Assembly (NCBI GenBank): GCA_018222765.1
Contig: JAAEZT010000003.1
Coordinates: forward strand, 62,001 to 126,000
Direction of reading: 5' to 3'
Length of the DNA stretch: 64,000 nt
Source of the DNA: a bacterium
GTDB lineage: Bacteria > Verrucomicrobiota > Verrucomicrobiia > Verrucomicrobiales > Akkermansiaceae
Every line of letters begins with the position of its first letter. Within the stretch, counting starts at the first letter, position 1. A program made the translations under genes and the position numbers. This document shows positions 53,087 to 62,818 of the stretch, in pieces. The notes beneath the pieces were generated by a model. That model was not told where the DNA came from. It worked only from the letters and a program-made list of their open reading frames with translations, and searched no databases.

Positions 53087-54364
53087 TCAGAGCAGGTAAT
53101 CGTTCATATTGCGCTTCGCTTTAACAAAACGCTCTTCTTGCAAACCCATTGATTGCATCACGGTGAGAAAGAGATCGCCGAGCAAGGGAGTGGTGTCTGA
53201 AGAATTGTCGCGGTCGATCGCGTGATGAGTGCCATGCTTGAATCCGCCTCCGGCGAGAAGCACCGGAAGGCGGCTGTTGTTGTGCGTGTTGGCATTGCCC
53301 ATGCCGCTGCCGTAGAGGATGGCGGTGCTTTCGAGGAGAGGCTTTCCGGTCACGTCCTTCTTGTTTTTAAGTAGATGGAGGAATTGACCAAAGCGAGCGA
53401 CGTGCTCGGTTCCGACCCGATTGAATTCAGCAATCTTGTCGGGATCGTTTCCGTGATGAGAGAGTCCATGATATCCGGCGCTCAGTTTTTCTCCCTTAAT
53501 GGTGAACACTTGCCCTTGTCCTGGGACCATTAGAGAAATGACACGGGTCGAATCTGTTTCCAAAGCCAGAGCCATCAGCTCATACATCAGGGATTCACAT
53601 TCCAGCGAAAGGTCGGGAGCGACGGGGTCGAAGTCCGGCAGATTGAACTTCACTTCAGGAGTGGGGACATCGAGCCACTGCTGATCTTTTTGCAGCTTGT
53701 GTTCCACTTCGCGAACCGAGGTGAAGTATTCCTCCAGCTTGTCCGCATCACGCGTGCTCACTTGTCGCTTCATCGTCTTGGCTTCATCCAGCACGAGATC
53801 AAGCACGCTCTTCCCGCTTTTAAGTAGGTAGGCGGTGCGTTCCTTGCTTGATCCCGTTTCAAACAACTGCCCGAACACCACACTCGGGCGACCGATGGCG
53901 GGGAGGGCGATCCCTTCACGCGTGTAGGACATCCGACCATCGCCGGCATTTCCGCAGGTTAACTGGAGGGAGTCGAAACGAGTGGTCTTTCCGATTTCTT
54001 TGGCGACGATTTGATCGAGAGAAATGCCCGGAGTGCCTTTCCCGGTCATATAATTTCGCCAGTTTTTATGGCCGTTGGGAGCCCGATGATCGAGGCCGGA
54101 GAAGATGGAGAGATCCTTGCGGAGTGGCTCCAGTGGCTTGAGCACAGGAGACATCGTGTAGTTTTTCCCGGGCTCACGAGGAAACCAACTCGGGGTATGG
54201 AAGCCCAAATATGTTCCGATGGTCACGAGCCGCTTGGTTGCTGGTGACGTTTCGGGCTTGGGGGGAGTCTTCCCCATCAGGGATTCCATCGCAGGGAGCG
54301 CCAGCGAGAGTCCGCTCGCACGGAGAAATGCGCGGCGTGGAAGGGACAGGGTTTCGGATTTCAT
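53087..54364 (-). CDS. DUF1552 domain-containing exported protein (copy 2)
   Basis: 425 residues with a twin-arginine signal (P-R-R-A-F-L-R-A, then L-A-L-P-A-M-E). The DUF1552 pattern is Y-L-G-F-H-T-P-S-W-F-P, D-L-S-I-F-S-G-L-D-H, H-K-N-W-R-N-Y-M-T-G, S-L-D-Q-I-V-A and Y-H-G-L-S-H-H-G-N-D near residue 300, then H-N-N-S-R-L-P-V-L-L-A-G. It is first in a two-gene operon with DUF1592 copy 2, 11 bases apart, so the exported DUF1552 and the cytochrome are probably made together. It is the shortest of the three copies and is divergent from them in the N-terminal third. Activity unknown. Confidence 0.92.
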   Translation of the reverse strand: MKSETLSLPRRAFLRASGLSLALPAMESLMGKTPPKPETSPATKRLVTIGTYLGFHTPSWFPREPGKNYTMSPVLKPLEPLRKDLSIFSGLDHRAPNGHKNWRNYMTGKGTPGISLDQIVAKEIGKTTRFDSLQLTCGNAGDGRMSYTREGIALPAIGRPSVVFGQLFETGSSKERTAYLLKSGKSVLDLVLDEAKTMKRQVSTRDADKLEEYFTSVREVEHKLQKDQQWLDVPTPEVKFNLPDFDPVAPDLSLECESLMYELMALALETDSTRVISLMVPGQGQVFTIKGEKLSAGYHGLSHHGNDPDKIAEFNRVGTEHVARFGQFLHLLKNKKDVTGKPLLESTAILYGSGMGNANTHNNSRLPVLLAGGGFKHGTHHAIDRDNSSDTTPLLGDLFLTVMQSMGLQEERFVKAKRNMNDYLL

Positions 54365-54870
54365 GGCTGAGATTCCTTCAATTCGAGAAAATCGGAGGTG
54401 GGCAGGATTGCATCGAGAAAATTTACTTAAAAGGGCAAAAGCTGGAAGAGTTTTATTCTACGTTGCGTGGTTTCAGATTCTTTTGGGGAAATGAGCTATT
54501 CCTCTGGTCGTGTATCTCAATTTTTCTATGCGGGATGATGCCATGAATTTGTCTGCCGGGTATCCAACAAGGCAATCAACTCCTCTCCCCATTGGTGTTC
54601 GGGAATCCGCACGGGCAGAGAGGGCCCCAAGCCCGCGGGTGGCAGCGAGCAGCACGCTCCTGACGTACCGCTCCTACGGGATGCCAATCCTCCAGCGTCT
54701 TACAACCTCTCGAGTTGATCGAGGCCGTCGCCTTTCCAGAGACTGCTGGTGGATAATTTACCTCTCCAGTGGCAAGCATCGATCAATCTTCACACGACCC
54801 TCACTCCCGATGCACTCCACCCCCGTCACGCGTCTTTTTGAGAATGTCCATGGCCTTCTGGATCTCATCC
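54365..54870. other. Gene-free stretch holding a GC-rich structured block, possible interspersed repeat
   Basis: 506 bases without a credible gene. Bases about 54580-54690 are GC-rich with several short self-complementary runs (GGGCCC, CCCGCGGG, CCGCACGGGC against GCCCGCGG) and open frames on both strands, a pattern expected of a structured intergenic repeat. Only one copy is in the window, so its repeat nature is unproven. Confidence 0.35.
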
Positions 54871-54910
54871 AAAAAAAGACCGCTAAAAATTTTAGCGGTC
54901 TTTTTCTTTT
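54871..54910. terminator. Bidirectional Rho-independent terminator
   Basis: GACCGCTAAAA and TTTTAGCGGTC are perfect inverted repeats, flanked by A-runs on one side and T-runs on the other, so it works on either strand. It sits 18 bases beyond the stop of the cytochrome/propeller gene that reads into it from the right. Confidence 0.85.
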
Positions 54911-54927
54911 TAGATGTTTGTGGGGAG

Positions 54928-57585
54928 TTACGGAAGTTCGCGGAGAGTATAATAAACTTCCAGAGTTTTCCAAGAGGCGTGCTTAAACATCCCATCGGTG
55001 TTGATCCTGAGATAATGAAGGCGGTCGATAGAGCGCTTCTTCGAGAAGTCTTTCACCGTGATCGCGACGGATTGATTGGAGCGTTGGAACTTGGCCGAGG
55101 TGATTTCCTCATTCCGTTTTTCGTGCGCGGGTGAGCCATATTTCCCGGTATTGGTGTAGAACCACGACTCCATGGAAAGAGCCTTCAGCAGGGCGTCTTC
55201 CTTGATGTCCTTGTTGATGGGAGCCGTGAAGTGAATCACGAACCCATCCTTAGTTGGAGTCATGTGGTGGATGTCGGCAGGATTGGTTTTCCCGTCATAA
55301 ACCACACGCTGGAGGCTGTCTTGCTTGCCTCCGCGAGCACCCCAACCACGACCGGTTTGGCCGATGAGGAGAGAGCCATCAGGAAGGAAGCAAGGACGCA
55401 TCGCTCCGGCGTGAAGACCACGGGCGAAGGGCATGACACAACCCTGATCGATGCCATTGAGCTGTTCGGTTTGCACCCGCAACATCGTCGAGAGAGTTTG
55501 ATCGCCAATGAACATTTGCTTTTGAAAGGGACCGAACTTTTCGCCGGTCATTTCCCAGGCCGGATGCCCTGGTGAGTTGGCGAGACGACCGTGGGGTAGC
55601 CACACCGCACCTTTGCGAATCTTGTCTTTCCATTTATCAAATTTGAGCTCGGGAGAATCGGGATTCATCTTGTTGGGAAGCGTGACCAGCCCGGAGAGGT
55701 GACCGTAAAACTTGCCTTTCTCGAGCGGAACGACTTTAGAAGAACCGACGTATTCGCCTTGGTTCTCCGCGTACCAAAGTCGTCCTTGTGGATCCACACC
55801 AATTCCGGCAGGAGAACGAAGACCGTTGGCGTAGGGCTCAAACTTTCCATCGGCTGTCACCATGCAGGCCCAGCCGCGATAGCCACCCATCGATCCCATA
55901 AAGGGACCGCCAGCGCGCCAGGATGTTTTCTCGTCGCCACCGTGGGAGAGGTTGAGCGCGAAGTAGAAATTGCCCTCATGATCGCGAGCGGGACCGTGCG
56001 CGTATTCATGGTAGTTCCCGTGGAATCCATAGTCGTCGCAGAGGGTCTGGAATTGATCCGCCCGTCCGTCGCCATTCGTGTCAGCGAGACGGGTGAGCTC
56101 GGGCTTCTGCATGATGACGATGCGGTCTCCTTTGTCGTCCTCAATCTGAACTCCAAGAGCTTCGTAGGTTCCTTCGGCAAAGAGGGACCACTTGTCGTCA
56201 CGAATGCGCCAGACTCCGGCGGTGCGAGTGGTCACGACGATCGTTCCATCTTTGGCTACGGCGATGCCAATGGGCTCGAAGAGTTGGTTGCGACCGTAGA
56301 GGTCTTTGGGGGCAACCCAGGTTTCGATTGAGTAACCGGCGGGCAGTTCAAGAGGTTTATTTCCAGGCTGGGAAGGACGTTTCTCAACAGGTTGGGGAGC
56401 CCAATTTTCCGCCTTGGCGAGACTTGGACGGGCAATTAAGCCGGTGGGAAGTTCCGCAGTGACGAGGTAGTTGGGACCTTTGGCAGGATTGAGGGTAATT
56501 ATCTTTCCACTCAGCGAACCGCCGGTGACTTTGACTCCGGAGAGGTGTTTGTCGTCGAGCTGGAATTTTTGCGGGGAGACGAGCTTTCCGGTGATCGCGA
56601 TCTCGAGTTGGCGGTTGCCATTGAAGCGAATCGCCTGGCTCAGCTTGTTGTTACCAACGCGGAAATTGAACGAGGGCGAGGAATCTTTTTTGGATAGCGA
56701 ATGTCCCAGGAATTCCGCGTCGATCGACTCCGAAATCGCGAGAAAATCACGATCGTCCCAAAGCCACTTCTTAATAGTGCCGTGATCGAGGACATCGGGC
56801 TCCTTGTGGTCAAAACTCACCGGCTCACCTGACTGAGTCAGTGGCTGAAGAAGTCCTTTGCTGTCTGCGATACCCTTGTTGATAAAGCCACGGACAGAGC
56901 CGGGTTTTCCCCGCCCCTTGCGTTCCGAGGAAAGATTGAGGAAGCCTCCCGTCCAGACATTCCGGAGCGAGAGAGTCTGAGGATCGAAAGTGTAGTTCAT
57001 GCCGTCCGGAAGGCCTACGTGCAAGGCACGTCCGCTCGATCCCCGTAGGGGTGCACGGAAAACCCGTGGACGATCAGTGACGGGAACTTCATTGGCAATT
57101 TCCAACAGGGAATTCACTTTGGCGGCCTTTGGCTTATCAACCATGACCTTGGAGGGGCCTGCTTTCCCGGCTGGCGCAAGAGTGCGGAGGTAGTGAAACA
57201 AATTGTCGAGGTCGCGGTCGGTGATGATTTCCTTGGGATACATCGGCATGGCCGGAAGGTAGGCGGTTCCCTTGGTGGCTCCGGATTCGGCGACGGCGAG
57301 TTGGTCCCACGACTGGCGAACGGACCGATCGAAATATCCGCGATCGGCCTTAACAGTCATGTGCTCGGTTTTGCCCTTGGCCACGACCTTGCGATCACGG
57401 GCTTCGTTCAGAAAAAGTCCATACAGTGAAGGTCCCGTCTTTATGGAGTCATCAGATGGCGAGACGGTATGACATTCCATGCAGCCCATCGTGTCGAAAG
57501 TATTCTTACCTTCGGCGACGGCGTCGATTTTCTCCTGCGCGAGGAGGGCGGGTGAAATGAGAGAGAGAAGCAGGAAGTGTTTCAT
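54928..57585 (-). CDS. Exported cytochrome/propeller protein (DUF6797-like)
   Basis: 885 residues with a Sec signal (1-16). An N-terminal cytochrome c domain holds C35-M-E-C38-H39, a distal Met candidate in P-A-M-P-M-Y-P near 115, and H-Y-L-R. Next comes a beta domain with G-L-P-D-G-M-N-Y-T-F-D and G-G-F-L-N-L, and then a six-bladed propeller-like part (about 420-720) with D-T-N-G-D-G-R-A-D, F-H-G-N-Y-H-E-Y-A-H-G-P and L-R-S-P-A-G-I-G-V-D-P. The last 150 residues form a beta domain. Such proteins are placed in a glucose/sorbosone dehydrogenase-like group. Oxidation of sugars with electron transfer to the heme is plausible. Single gene, ends at a strong terminator. Confidence 0.87.
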   Translation of the reverse strand: MKHFLLLSLISPALLAQEKIDAVAEGKNTFDTMGCMECHTVSPSDDSIKTGPSLYGLFLNEARDRKVVAKGKTEHMTVKADRGYFDRSVRQSWDQLAVAESGATKGTAYLPAMPMYPKEIITDRDLDNLFHYLRTLAPAGKAGPSKVMVDKPKAAKVNSLLEIANEVPVTDRPRVFRAPLRGSSGRALHVGLPDGMNYTFDPQTLSLRNVWTGGFLNLSSERKGRGKPGSVRGFINKGIADSKGLLQPLTQSGEPVSFDHKEPDVLDHGTIKKWLWDDRDFLAISESIDAEFLGHSLSKKDSSPSFNFRVGNNKLSQAIRFNGNRQLEIAITGKLVSPQKFQLDDKHLSGVKVTGGSLSGKIITLNPAKGPNYLVTAELPTGLIARPSLAKAENWAPQPVEKRPSQPGNKPLELPAGYSIETWVAPKDLYGRNQLFEPIGIAVAKDGTIVVTTRTAGVWRIRDDKWSLFAEGTYEALGVQIEDDKGDRIVIMQKPELTRLADTNGDGRADQFQTLCDDYGFHGNYHEYAHGPARDHEGNFYFALNLSHGGDEKTSWRAGGPFMGSMGGYRGWACMVTADGKFEPYANGLRSPAGIGVDPQGRLWYAENQGEYVGSSKVVPLEKGKFYGHLSGLVTLPNKMNPDSPELKFDKWKDKIRKGAVWLPHGRLANSPGHPAWEMTGEKFGPFQKQMFIGDQTLSTMLRVQTEQLNGIDQGCVMPFARGLHAGAMRPCFLPDGSLLIGQTGRGWGARGGKQDSLQRVVYDGKTNPADIHHMTPTKDGFVIHFTAPINKDIKEDALLKALSMESWFYTNTGKYGSPAHEKRNEEITSAKFQRSNQSVAITVKDFSKKRSIDRLHYLRINTDGMFKHASWKTLEVYYTLRELP

Positions 57586-57672
57586 TACCCACTTCCTAAA
57601 GTGACGAATGTGGTCCGTCGAGAGAAGAAGACGAAACCTTTCATCCTCAAGGGCCCACCCTGAAGTGATAAT

Positions 57673-58956
57673 CTATTCTTCCTGGGCTAACTTTGCCGCC
57701 TCAAGATCCCGCCGCCAGCCGACGGGTTGGATCCACGCTTGCTCGCGCTGATCTTTGTATGAGGGATTTACGTGGGGGCGCGACGAAGTCACCACCGCCC
57801 GGACGTAGAGCTCGTCTCCGTTGAATTCATACTCCGCCCGGTCACCGCCCACCGTGGCAAAAACCTCGCCGGTGACTTCGGGAGTTGAGCGACGGGTTCC
57901 GATAAATTTCGTTTCGTAACTCACACCATCGATTTTCTTCATTTCCACGACTTGCTTTCGCGCGCTTTGATCGTAGTCGATCGTTTCCATCTCGACTCCA
58001 CTCGAACCATAAAACTCACCCCGCTGCATCGCCTCCACCAATTGCCCCGCCTCCAGCGACTCCGACCAAACCATCACCCAACCCCGGCCCGGCGAAACGT
58101 CGCCGCCATGATAATTATGTGAGTCATCAGTCGCCACACCGAATAAAGGCGGCGATTTGTGGACGAGAAGACGCAAGGTGTTGGCAATGTCCCAAATTGC
58201 TTCATCGCCCGGGCGGCTTTCGTCTCCGAGATGATTGATTTCCGGGTGTCCGTTATAGACCTCGAAGAATTGCTCTTCGACAACCTCGGCCAATTGCTGC
58301 GGCGTAACCGACCATCGGAAATTCGGGTGATTAAGGTGAGTCAAAATCGGACGCCCCAATCGCTTCGACTGCTCTTCCACCATTTGCAAATTCCTGCGCA
58401 TCGTATCCACCACCGACTCACCATGCTGCGGTTTGATTGGCTCGGCCAAATTGACGGCGTTAATGTGCACTTGATATTGACGGAATTTGTCTGTGATCTC
58501 CTCGGCCTCAATGAGGAGAAATTCCCCCTCCTCTTCAAATTCCGGGCGAATCTCCTCCAGCGTTTTCAAACGCACCTCGCGCGCATCGCCCTCCCCGCGA
58601 AGCTCCACCCACTCTTCACCAAAGCGCTCTATATACCGCTCCAGTGTTCCGGTCTTCCCCACCTTGCGACGCCTCTCAACACTCGCCACCTTCATCCACT
58701 TCTCACCCCGACTCAAAAGATTATGGTCCGACAGAGCGAGAAAGTCGTAACCTTGCTCTTTATACCAATCGACAATCATGTCAGGAAAATCATTCCCGTC
58801 ACTCCAAAGCGAATGGGTATGCGTGTTCCCCTTATACCAGGCTCCTTTCTCATTCCAGGTCTCGGACTCCTCTTCTTTCTCTGGCCACACTGCAATCACA
58901 ACAGCCATCACCACTGCCAGCAGCAACAAGAAGGGAACATATTTTTTCGCACGCAT
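57673..58956 (-). CDS. Exported or membrane-anchored PHP-domain (CehA/McbA-like) metallohydrolase
   Basis: 427 residues with an N-terminal hydrophobic segment (about 6-24) that acts as signal or anchor. PHP metal motifs are N-T-H-T-H-S-L-W-S-D-G near 45-55, A-L-S-D-H-N near 75, I-L-T-H-L-N-H-P-N-F near 205 and F-G-V-A-T-D-D-S-H-N-Y-H near 275. The barrel is followed by a short beta domain rich in charged residues. PHP enzymes hydrolyse phosphoesters or, in the CehA subgroup, ester/amide bonds. Specific substrate unknown. It is the divergent neighbour of an esterase gene. Length is normal for the CehA/McbA group. Confidence 0.88.
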   Translation of the reverse strand: MRAKKYVPFLLLLAVVMAVVIAVWPEKEEESETWNEKGAWYKGNTHTHSLWSDGNDFPDMIVDWYKEQGYDFLALSDHNLLSRGEKWMKVASVERRRKVGKTGTLERYIERFGEEWVELRGEGDAREVRLKTLEEIRPEFEEEGEFLLIEAEEITDKFRQYQVHINAVNLAEPIKPQHGESVVDTMRRNLQMVEEQSKRLGRPILTHLNHPNFRWSVTPQQLAEVVEEQFFEVYNGHPEINHLGDESRPGDEAIWDIANTLRLLVHKSPPLFGVATDDSHNYHGGDVSPGRGWVMVWSESLEAGQLVEAMQRGEFYGSSGVEMETIDYDQSARKQVVEMKKIDGVSYETKFIGTRRSTPEVTGEVFATVGGDRAEYEFNGDELYVRAVVTSSRPHVNPSYKDQREQAWIQPVGWRRDLEAAKLAQEE

Positions 58957-59178
58957 CGTCCCCCATACCCTGCTATATCCAGAGGACTGTCAACAATGCG
59001 AAAAATTCACCCCCGCCTTCCTCATCAAGATTTCAATGAAGCGTGAACCGCTTTCTCCACCTCTTTTCCCCCGAGATTCATTATCGTAAGAGTGCGCACC
59101 TTTTCATCAGCCTTGCAAAGAGACGAAAACGCCCTTGCGATTTCCACCCCATCCTCGCGCGGCACCAAAGGCCAACAA

Positions 59179-59198
59179 TAATTTGTTGCAACAAATTA
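59179..59198. promoter_or_regulatory. 20-bp perfect palindrome upstream of the esterase gene
   Basis: TAATTTGTTG followed by CAACAAATTA is a perfect inverted repeat without spacer, ending 23 bases before ATG 59222. Its position and symmetry fit an operator for a dimeric repressor, perhaps of the LacI or GntR type. No repressor gene lies beside it. Confidence 0.5.
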
Positions 59199-59221
59199 CT
59201 CTTTATTGCGTTTCATTCCTC

Positions 59222-60046
59222 ATGCTCCGCTCATTCGCGCTCCTCCTTCTCGTCACCAATCTGCACGCCGCACCACCTTATCCACCCAAGATCGCCGATG
59301 CCCAAGCCGAGGTATACCGGACGGTGGGCGAGGTGGAATTGATGACGTGGATCTTTGGCGAAAAAGTCGACGGCCAGACCAAGCCTGCCATCTTGTTCTT
59401 TTTTGGCGGTGGTTGGAAGGCCGGATCGCCAGCTCAGTTTGAACCACAGGCGCGACACCTGGCCAAACGCGGGATGATCGCGATGCTGGTGGATTACCGG
59501 GTGAAGAGCCGCCACGGAACTCCCGCCGTCGAATGCGTAAAGGACGGAAAGGCCGCGCTAGCATGGGTCCGAAAAAATGCCGACAGACTCGGTGTTGATC
59601 CCAAACGCATCGCCACCGCCGGTGGCTCGGCAGGCGGGCACATCGCCGCGAGCATTGGCACTCTGGATGGCCTGGGCAGCGACGAAAAACCCAACGCCAT
59701 GATCCTCTTTAATCCCGCCACCACTCTGGCCAGTCTTGGGGAATGGAAAGCTCGGCGCACCCTCCCCATTGAACGTCTCGGCGTGGCAAAGCCCGAAGAC
59801 CTTTCACCCGCCCACCACGTCAGCAAAAACACTCCACCGACCTTGATCATGCATGGCTCGAAAGACACCACGGTGCCGATTGCCACGGTGGAAGTGTTCG
59901 AAAGACAGATGAAAAAACTTAAGCGGCCCTGCAAACTCGTTTCCTACGAAGGCGCCGGTCACGGATTTTTCAATCGCGGGGAACACCTGAAGCTCACGAC
60001 TCAGGAAGCCGAGGCCTTCCTCGTGAAGCTGGGTTGGCTAAAGTAG
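59222..60046 (+). CDS. Exported alpha/beta hydrolase (BD-FAE-like)
   Basis: 274 residues from ATG 59222, which starts a Sec signal (L-R-S-F-A-L-L-L-L-V-T); an upstream start at 59135 would cross the palindrome. Motifs are F-F-F-G-G-G-W-K-A-G (oxyanion hole), the nucleophile elbow G-G-S-A-G-G-H, M-H-G-S-K-D-T-T-V-P (acid) and G-A-G-H-G-F-F-N (histidine). The family includes bifunctional feruloyl/acetyl esterases and carboxylesterases. It converges with a sulfatase gene. Together they could strip ester and sulfate groups from the same glycan. Substrate not known. Confidence 0.88.
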   Translation: MLRSFALLLLVTNLHAAPPYPPKIADAQAEVYRTVGEVELMTWIFGEKVDGQTKPAILFFFGGGWKAGSPAQFEPQARHLAKRGMIAMLVDYRVKSRHGTPAVECVKDGKAALAWVRKNADRLGVDPKRIATAGGSAGGHIAASIGTLDGLGSDEKPNAMILFNPATTLASLGEWKARRTLPIERLGVAKPEDLSPAHHVSKNTPPTLIMHGSKDTTVPIATVEVFERQMKKLKRPCKLVSYEGAGHGFFNRGEHLKLTTQEAEAFLVKLGWLK

Positions 60047-60101
60047 CCGAATTTTTTTGGTGTGGGACCAGAGAAACCAAAAGTACGGCTTTTACCCACG
60101 A

Positions 60102-61400
60102 TCACTTCTTCGTCGCAATACTCCGCCAATACTCGCGACTCTTTTTCTGAAGTCGCTCAACGATCTCGGGATGCTTCTTGGCGAGGTTGTTCGCCTCTCC
60201 CAGATCATTGGTCAGATCGTAGAGTTCGATCTTTTTTCCAGTAGTAATCAACTTCCACTCTCCTTCCCGGATCGCGACATACTTTCCGGATTTCCAATTA
60301 AAACTCTCATGCGCGGTTTGGGCCTTCCTTGATTTGATGACAGGCAGGAGGCTCTTGCCATCGATCTTGTGGTCACCGGCGGAGACTTTGCAAAGCTCCA
60401 TCAAGGTGGGATACCAATCGCAGCCGGTGGCAAGTTGGTCGCGGGTTTCGCCTTCGGGAATCGTACCAGGCCAGGAAATGATGGCGGGGACGCGAATCCC
60501 TCCCTCGTAGAGGCTGAACTTGGCTCCGCGATGCGGTCCGGCGCTTCCGCCACCGTTATGGGCACGCACTTCTTCCGAGGCTCCGTGGTCCGATTGGAAA
60601 ATGACAATCGTGTCCTTCGTCAGACCCGCGTCGTCGATCTTCTTCAGGAGAGTGCCAATCCGGTCATCGGTGGTTGAGAGAAAGGCCGCGTAGAGATTGC
60701 GGGGATAGGGAAGATCTTTGTAGTAGTCCAACCACTGGGGCGATCCCTGATATGGATAGTGCGGCGTGTTGAGGGCGAAGTAGATGAAGAAAGGCTTTTC
60801 CTTGTTCTGATCAATGAACGCGCCGGCTTCGTTGACCATGAGATCGGGAAAGAATTCGCCGTTGTGAAACACCTCTTTTCCATTCCGCCAGAGGTCGTGC
60901 TTGTTGGGTCCGCTCCAGTAGAAGAAGTGGGAATAGTTGTCGATGCACCCGACAAGATGGCCGAAGGAATAATCGAAGCCCTGGCCGTTGGGGATGGTTT
61001 CCTTGTGATGCCCGAGATGCCACTTGCCAATATGCGCCGTCGCGTAACCCGCCTTCTTGAGTTCCTCGGCAATCGTGACCTGGCTAGATGGCATCCCCAC
61101 CGAGTTGAGTCCCACATTGCCATTCAAACCACCATGCTGCGGCGTCCGCCCGGTCAAAAGACCCACCCGCGACGGCGAACACACTGGGGCCGCCGAATAA
61201 AACTGCGTAAACCGCACTCCCCGCTTTGCCAACCCATCCATATGCGGCGTGACCAAATCCTTTGCCCCATAGCAATTCATGTCGATGGTCCCCTGGTCAT
61301 CAGTCAAGATGACAATAACGTTCGGCTTCCGTGCCATAAGGGGAGCTGCCAGCAATGATAGTGCGACAAGGACTCGAAAAGTAGCGAATGGAGATTTCAT
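60102..61400 (-). CDS. Exported type I sulfatase (arylsulfatase-like)
   Basis: 432 residues from ATG 61400 with a Sec signal (1-23). Metal site I-L-T-D-D-Q-G, active-site consensus C74-S-P-S-R78, G-K-W-H-L-G near 127 and Q-S-D-H-G-A-S near 270 mark a formylglycine-dependent sulfatase. It is shorter than the other three and has the E-L-C-K-V-like helix and a simple C-terminal end. It is the third gene of a probable operon: DUF1592 (right edge), DUF1552, then this sulfatase, separated by 2 and 18 bases. The tight spacing is the best evidence in the window that the cytochrome/DUF1552 pair works with a sulfatase. Confidence 0.93.
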   Translation of the reverse strand: MKSPFATFRVLVALSLLAAPLMARKPNVIVILTDDQGTIDMNCYGAKDLVTPHMDGLAKRGVRFTQFYSAAPVCSPSRVGLLTGRTPQHGGLNGNVGLNSVGMPSSQVTIAEELKKAGYATAHIGKWHLGHHKETIPNGQGFDYSFGHLVGCIDNYSHFFYWSGPNKHDLWRNGKEVFHNGEFFPDLMVNEAGAFIDQNKEKPFFIYFALNTPHYPYQGSPQWLDYYKDLPYPRNLYAAFLSTTDDRIGTLLKKIDDAGLTKDTIVIFQSDHGASEEVRAHNGGGSAGPHRGAKFSLYEGGIRVPAIISWPGTIPEGETRDQLATGCDWYPTLMELCKVSAGDHKIDGKSLLPVIKSRKAQTAHESFNWKSGKYVAIREGEWKLITTGKKIELYDLTNDLGEANNLAKKHPEIVERLQKKSREYWRSIATKK

Positions 61401-61418
61401 GATGGGAATGCCCAAATC

Positions 61419-62816
61419 CTAAACCCGATCCAAGGCCCCGGTGAAGCCCCCGAAGGCTTCCGTCTCAACACCGAGGCGTTGCAAGACGGTGACGAAAAGT
61501 TGGGACAGCGGAAGCTCTTCGACTTCCACCTCTCCACGCCAACCTTTGTCACTGACGATGCCGGCACCGGCTTGATTGTCTTCGTTGCCTTTGCCGAATT
61601 TGAGATAGCGGCCATTTTTGAAGCCGAGGTTTTTGCCACCAGCCGAAATAATAGGGTAGTTGCGGGAGAGGTGGAAACTGCTGGAGGCAGATCCATGCAT
61701 CGCGAAGGTGTTGTCGAGGATGCTCCCCTGCCCGTTCGGCTCTTTGGTGTTCTTGAGCTTCTGCACGAAGCGTCCGAATTCCTTCGCTTGATAGCGGTTG
61801 TAGGTCCCGAGATTTTCCCAGCCTTTGGGCTTCTTGACGGCGTGCGTCAGGCCATGGGCATTTCCCAAACCAACAGCCTTTGAGAGGAGGTCATGTTCCC
61901 CTCCACCATTCTCGCGACCCAACTGGAAGGTCGCCACGCGAGTCGAATCACTAAGGAAGGAAAGGTAGATCAGCTCATACATCGTTTCGAAGTAGAGTTG
62001 TGCTTCTTTCGGCCCCGCTTCCAGGTGCAGATTCGAAGTGTCCACTTTGGGAACCGGCGTATCGATCCACTTGCGGGCTTTCTCCAACTTCACCTCGGTG
62101 TCGCGAACGGCATCGAGATACTGTGCCAAGGTCTCCTGATCGTGCTTAGAAAGTTTTCGTCCAAGAGCACGGGTGTTGGCGATGAGAAGATCCAGCGCAC
62201 TTTTGCTTCTCGCCAATTTCGCTGCGGCATCCTTCCCGCTGGTGACGAAAAGCATGTCGAAGATTTGCTTAGGATGATTGAGCGCCGGGATCGGTCGACC
62301 GCTGCGATTGTAGGATTGCGTCTGGGCTCCCCGGGGACCACCGACGCCTCCATTGGTGGACATCACCAGCGAGGAATGGCGTGTGTATTGCCCCACTTGT
62401 TCGGCATAGACCTGATCAATGGAGACCGAATTTTGATAAGGCCCGTGGCCGCCAATGGCCGCTCCGGTGAGATATTGGTCGGCATTGGAGTGGCCGTGCA
62501 CCTTTCGGGCCGCCGGATGCGAAAGCCCCGAATAAATGGTGATCTCCTTACGCAAAGGCTCGAGGACATCGAGCACTTTGGTAAGTTGGAAATCTCTCTC
62601 GCCGCCTCGCGGAAACCAACTCCAATCCCTCCAGGCCGGATCATCCTTCAGCGGCAGGCCGACCCCGTCTGGATGGTAGACACTGAGAAAGCGTCTGGGC
62701 GCAGGGTCCTGTCCGGAACGACTCGCGGCAAAGGTTTCAAACCAAGGCAGGGCCAGCGACACTCCCGCGCCATGCAAAAACTTTCTTCGGTTTAACTGAC
62801 TTGCGGCTGATTTCAT
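61419..62816 (-). CDS. DUF1552 domain-containing exported protein (copy 3)
   Basis: 465 residues with a twin-arginine signal (N-R-R-K-F-L-H-G, then L-A-L-P-W-F-E). The DUF1552 pattern is Y-H-P-D-G-V-G, W-F-P-R-G-G, I-T-I-Y-S-G-L-S-H-P, G-H-S-N-A-D-Q-Y, S-I-D-Q-V-Y, and A-H-G-L-T-H in the later part where copies 1 and 2 have H-G-L-S-H-H. The gene starts 2 bases after the DUF1592 gene ends and is followed by a sulfatase. The H-H-N/D element is altered, so possible metal binding at that site may differ from copies 1 and 2. Activity unknown. Confidence 0.92.
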   Translation of the reverse strand: MKSAASQLNRRKFLHGAGVSLALPWFETFAASRSGQDPAPRRFLSVYHPDGVGLPLKDDPAWRDWSWFPRGGERDFQLTKVLDVLEPLRKEITIYSGLSHPAARKVHGHSNADQYLTGAAIGGHGPYQNSVSIDQVYAEQVGQYTRHSSLVMSTNGGVGGPRGAQTQSYNRSGRPIPALNHPKQIFDMLFVTSGKDAAAKLARSKSALDLLIANTRALGRKLSKHDQETLAQYLDAVRDTEVKLEKARKWIDTPVPKVDTSNLHLEAGPKEAQLYFETMYELIYLSFLSDSTRVATFQLGRENGGGEHDLLSKAVGLGNAHGLTHAVKKPKGWENLGTYNRYQAKEFGRFVQKLKNTKEPNGQGSILDNTFAMHGSASSSFHLSRNYPIISAGGKNLGFKNGRYLKFGKGNEDNQAGAGIVSDKGWRGEVEVEELPLSQLFVTVLQRLGVETEAFGGFTGALDRV

Positions 62817-62818
62817 TG

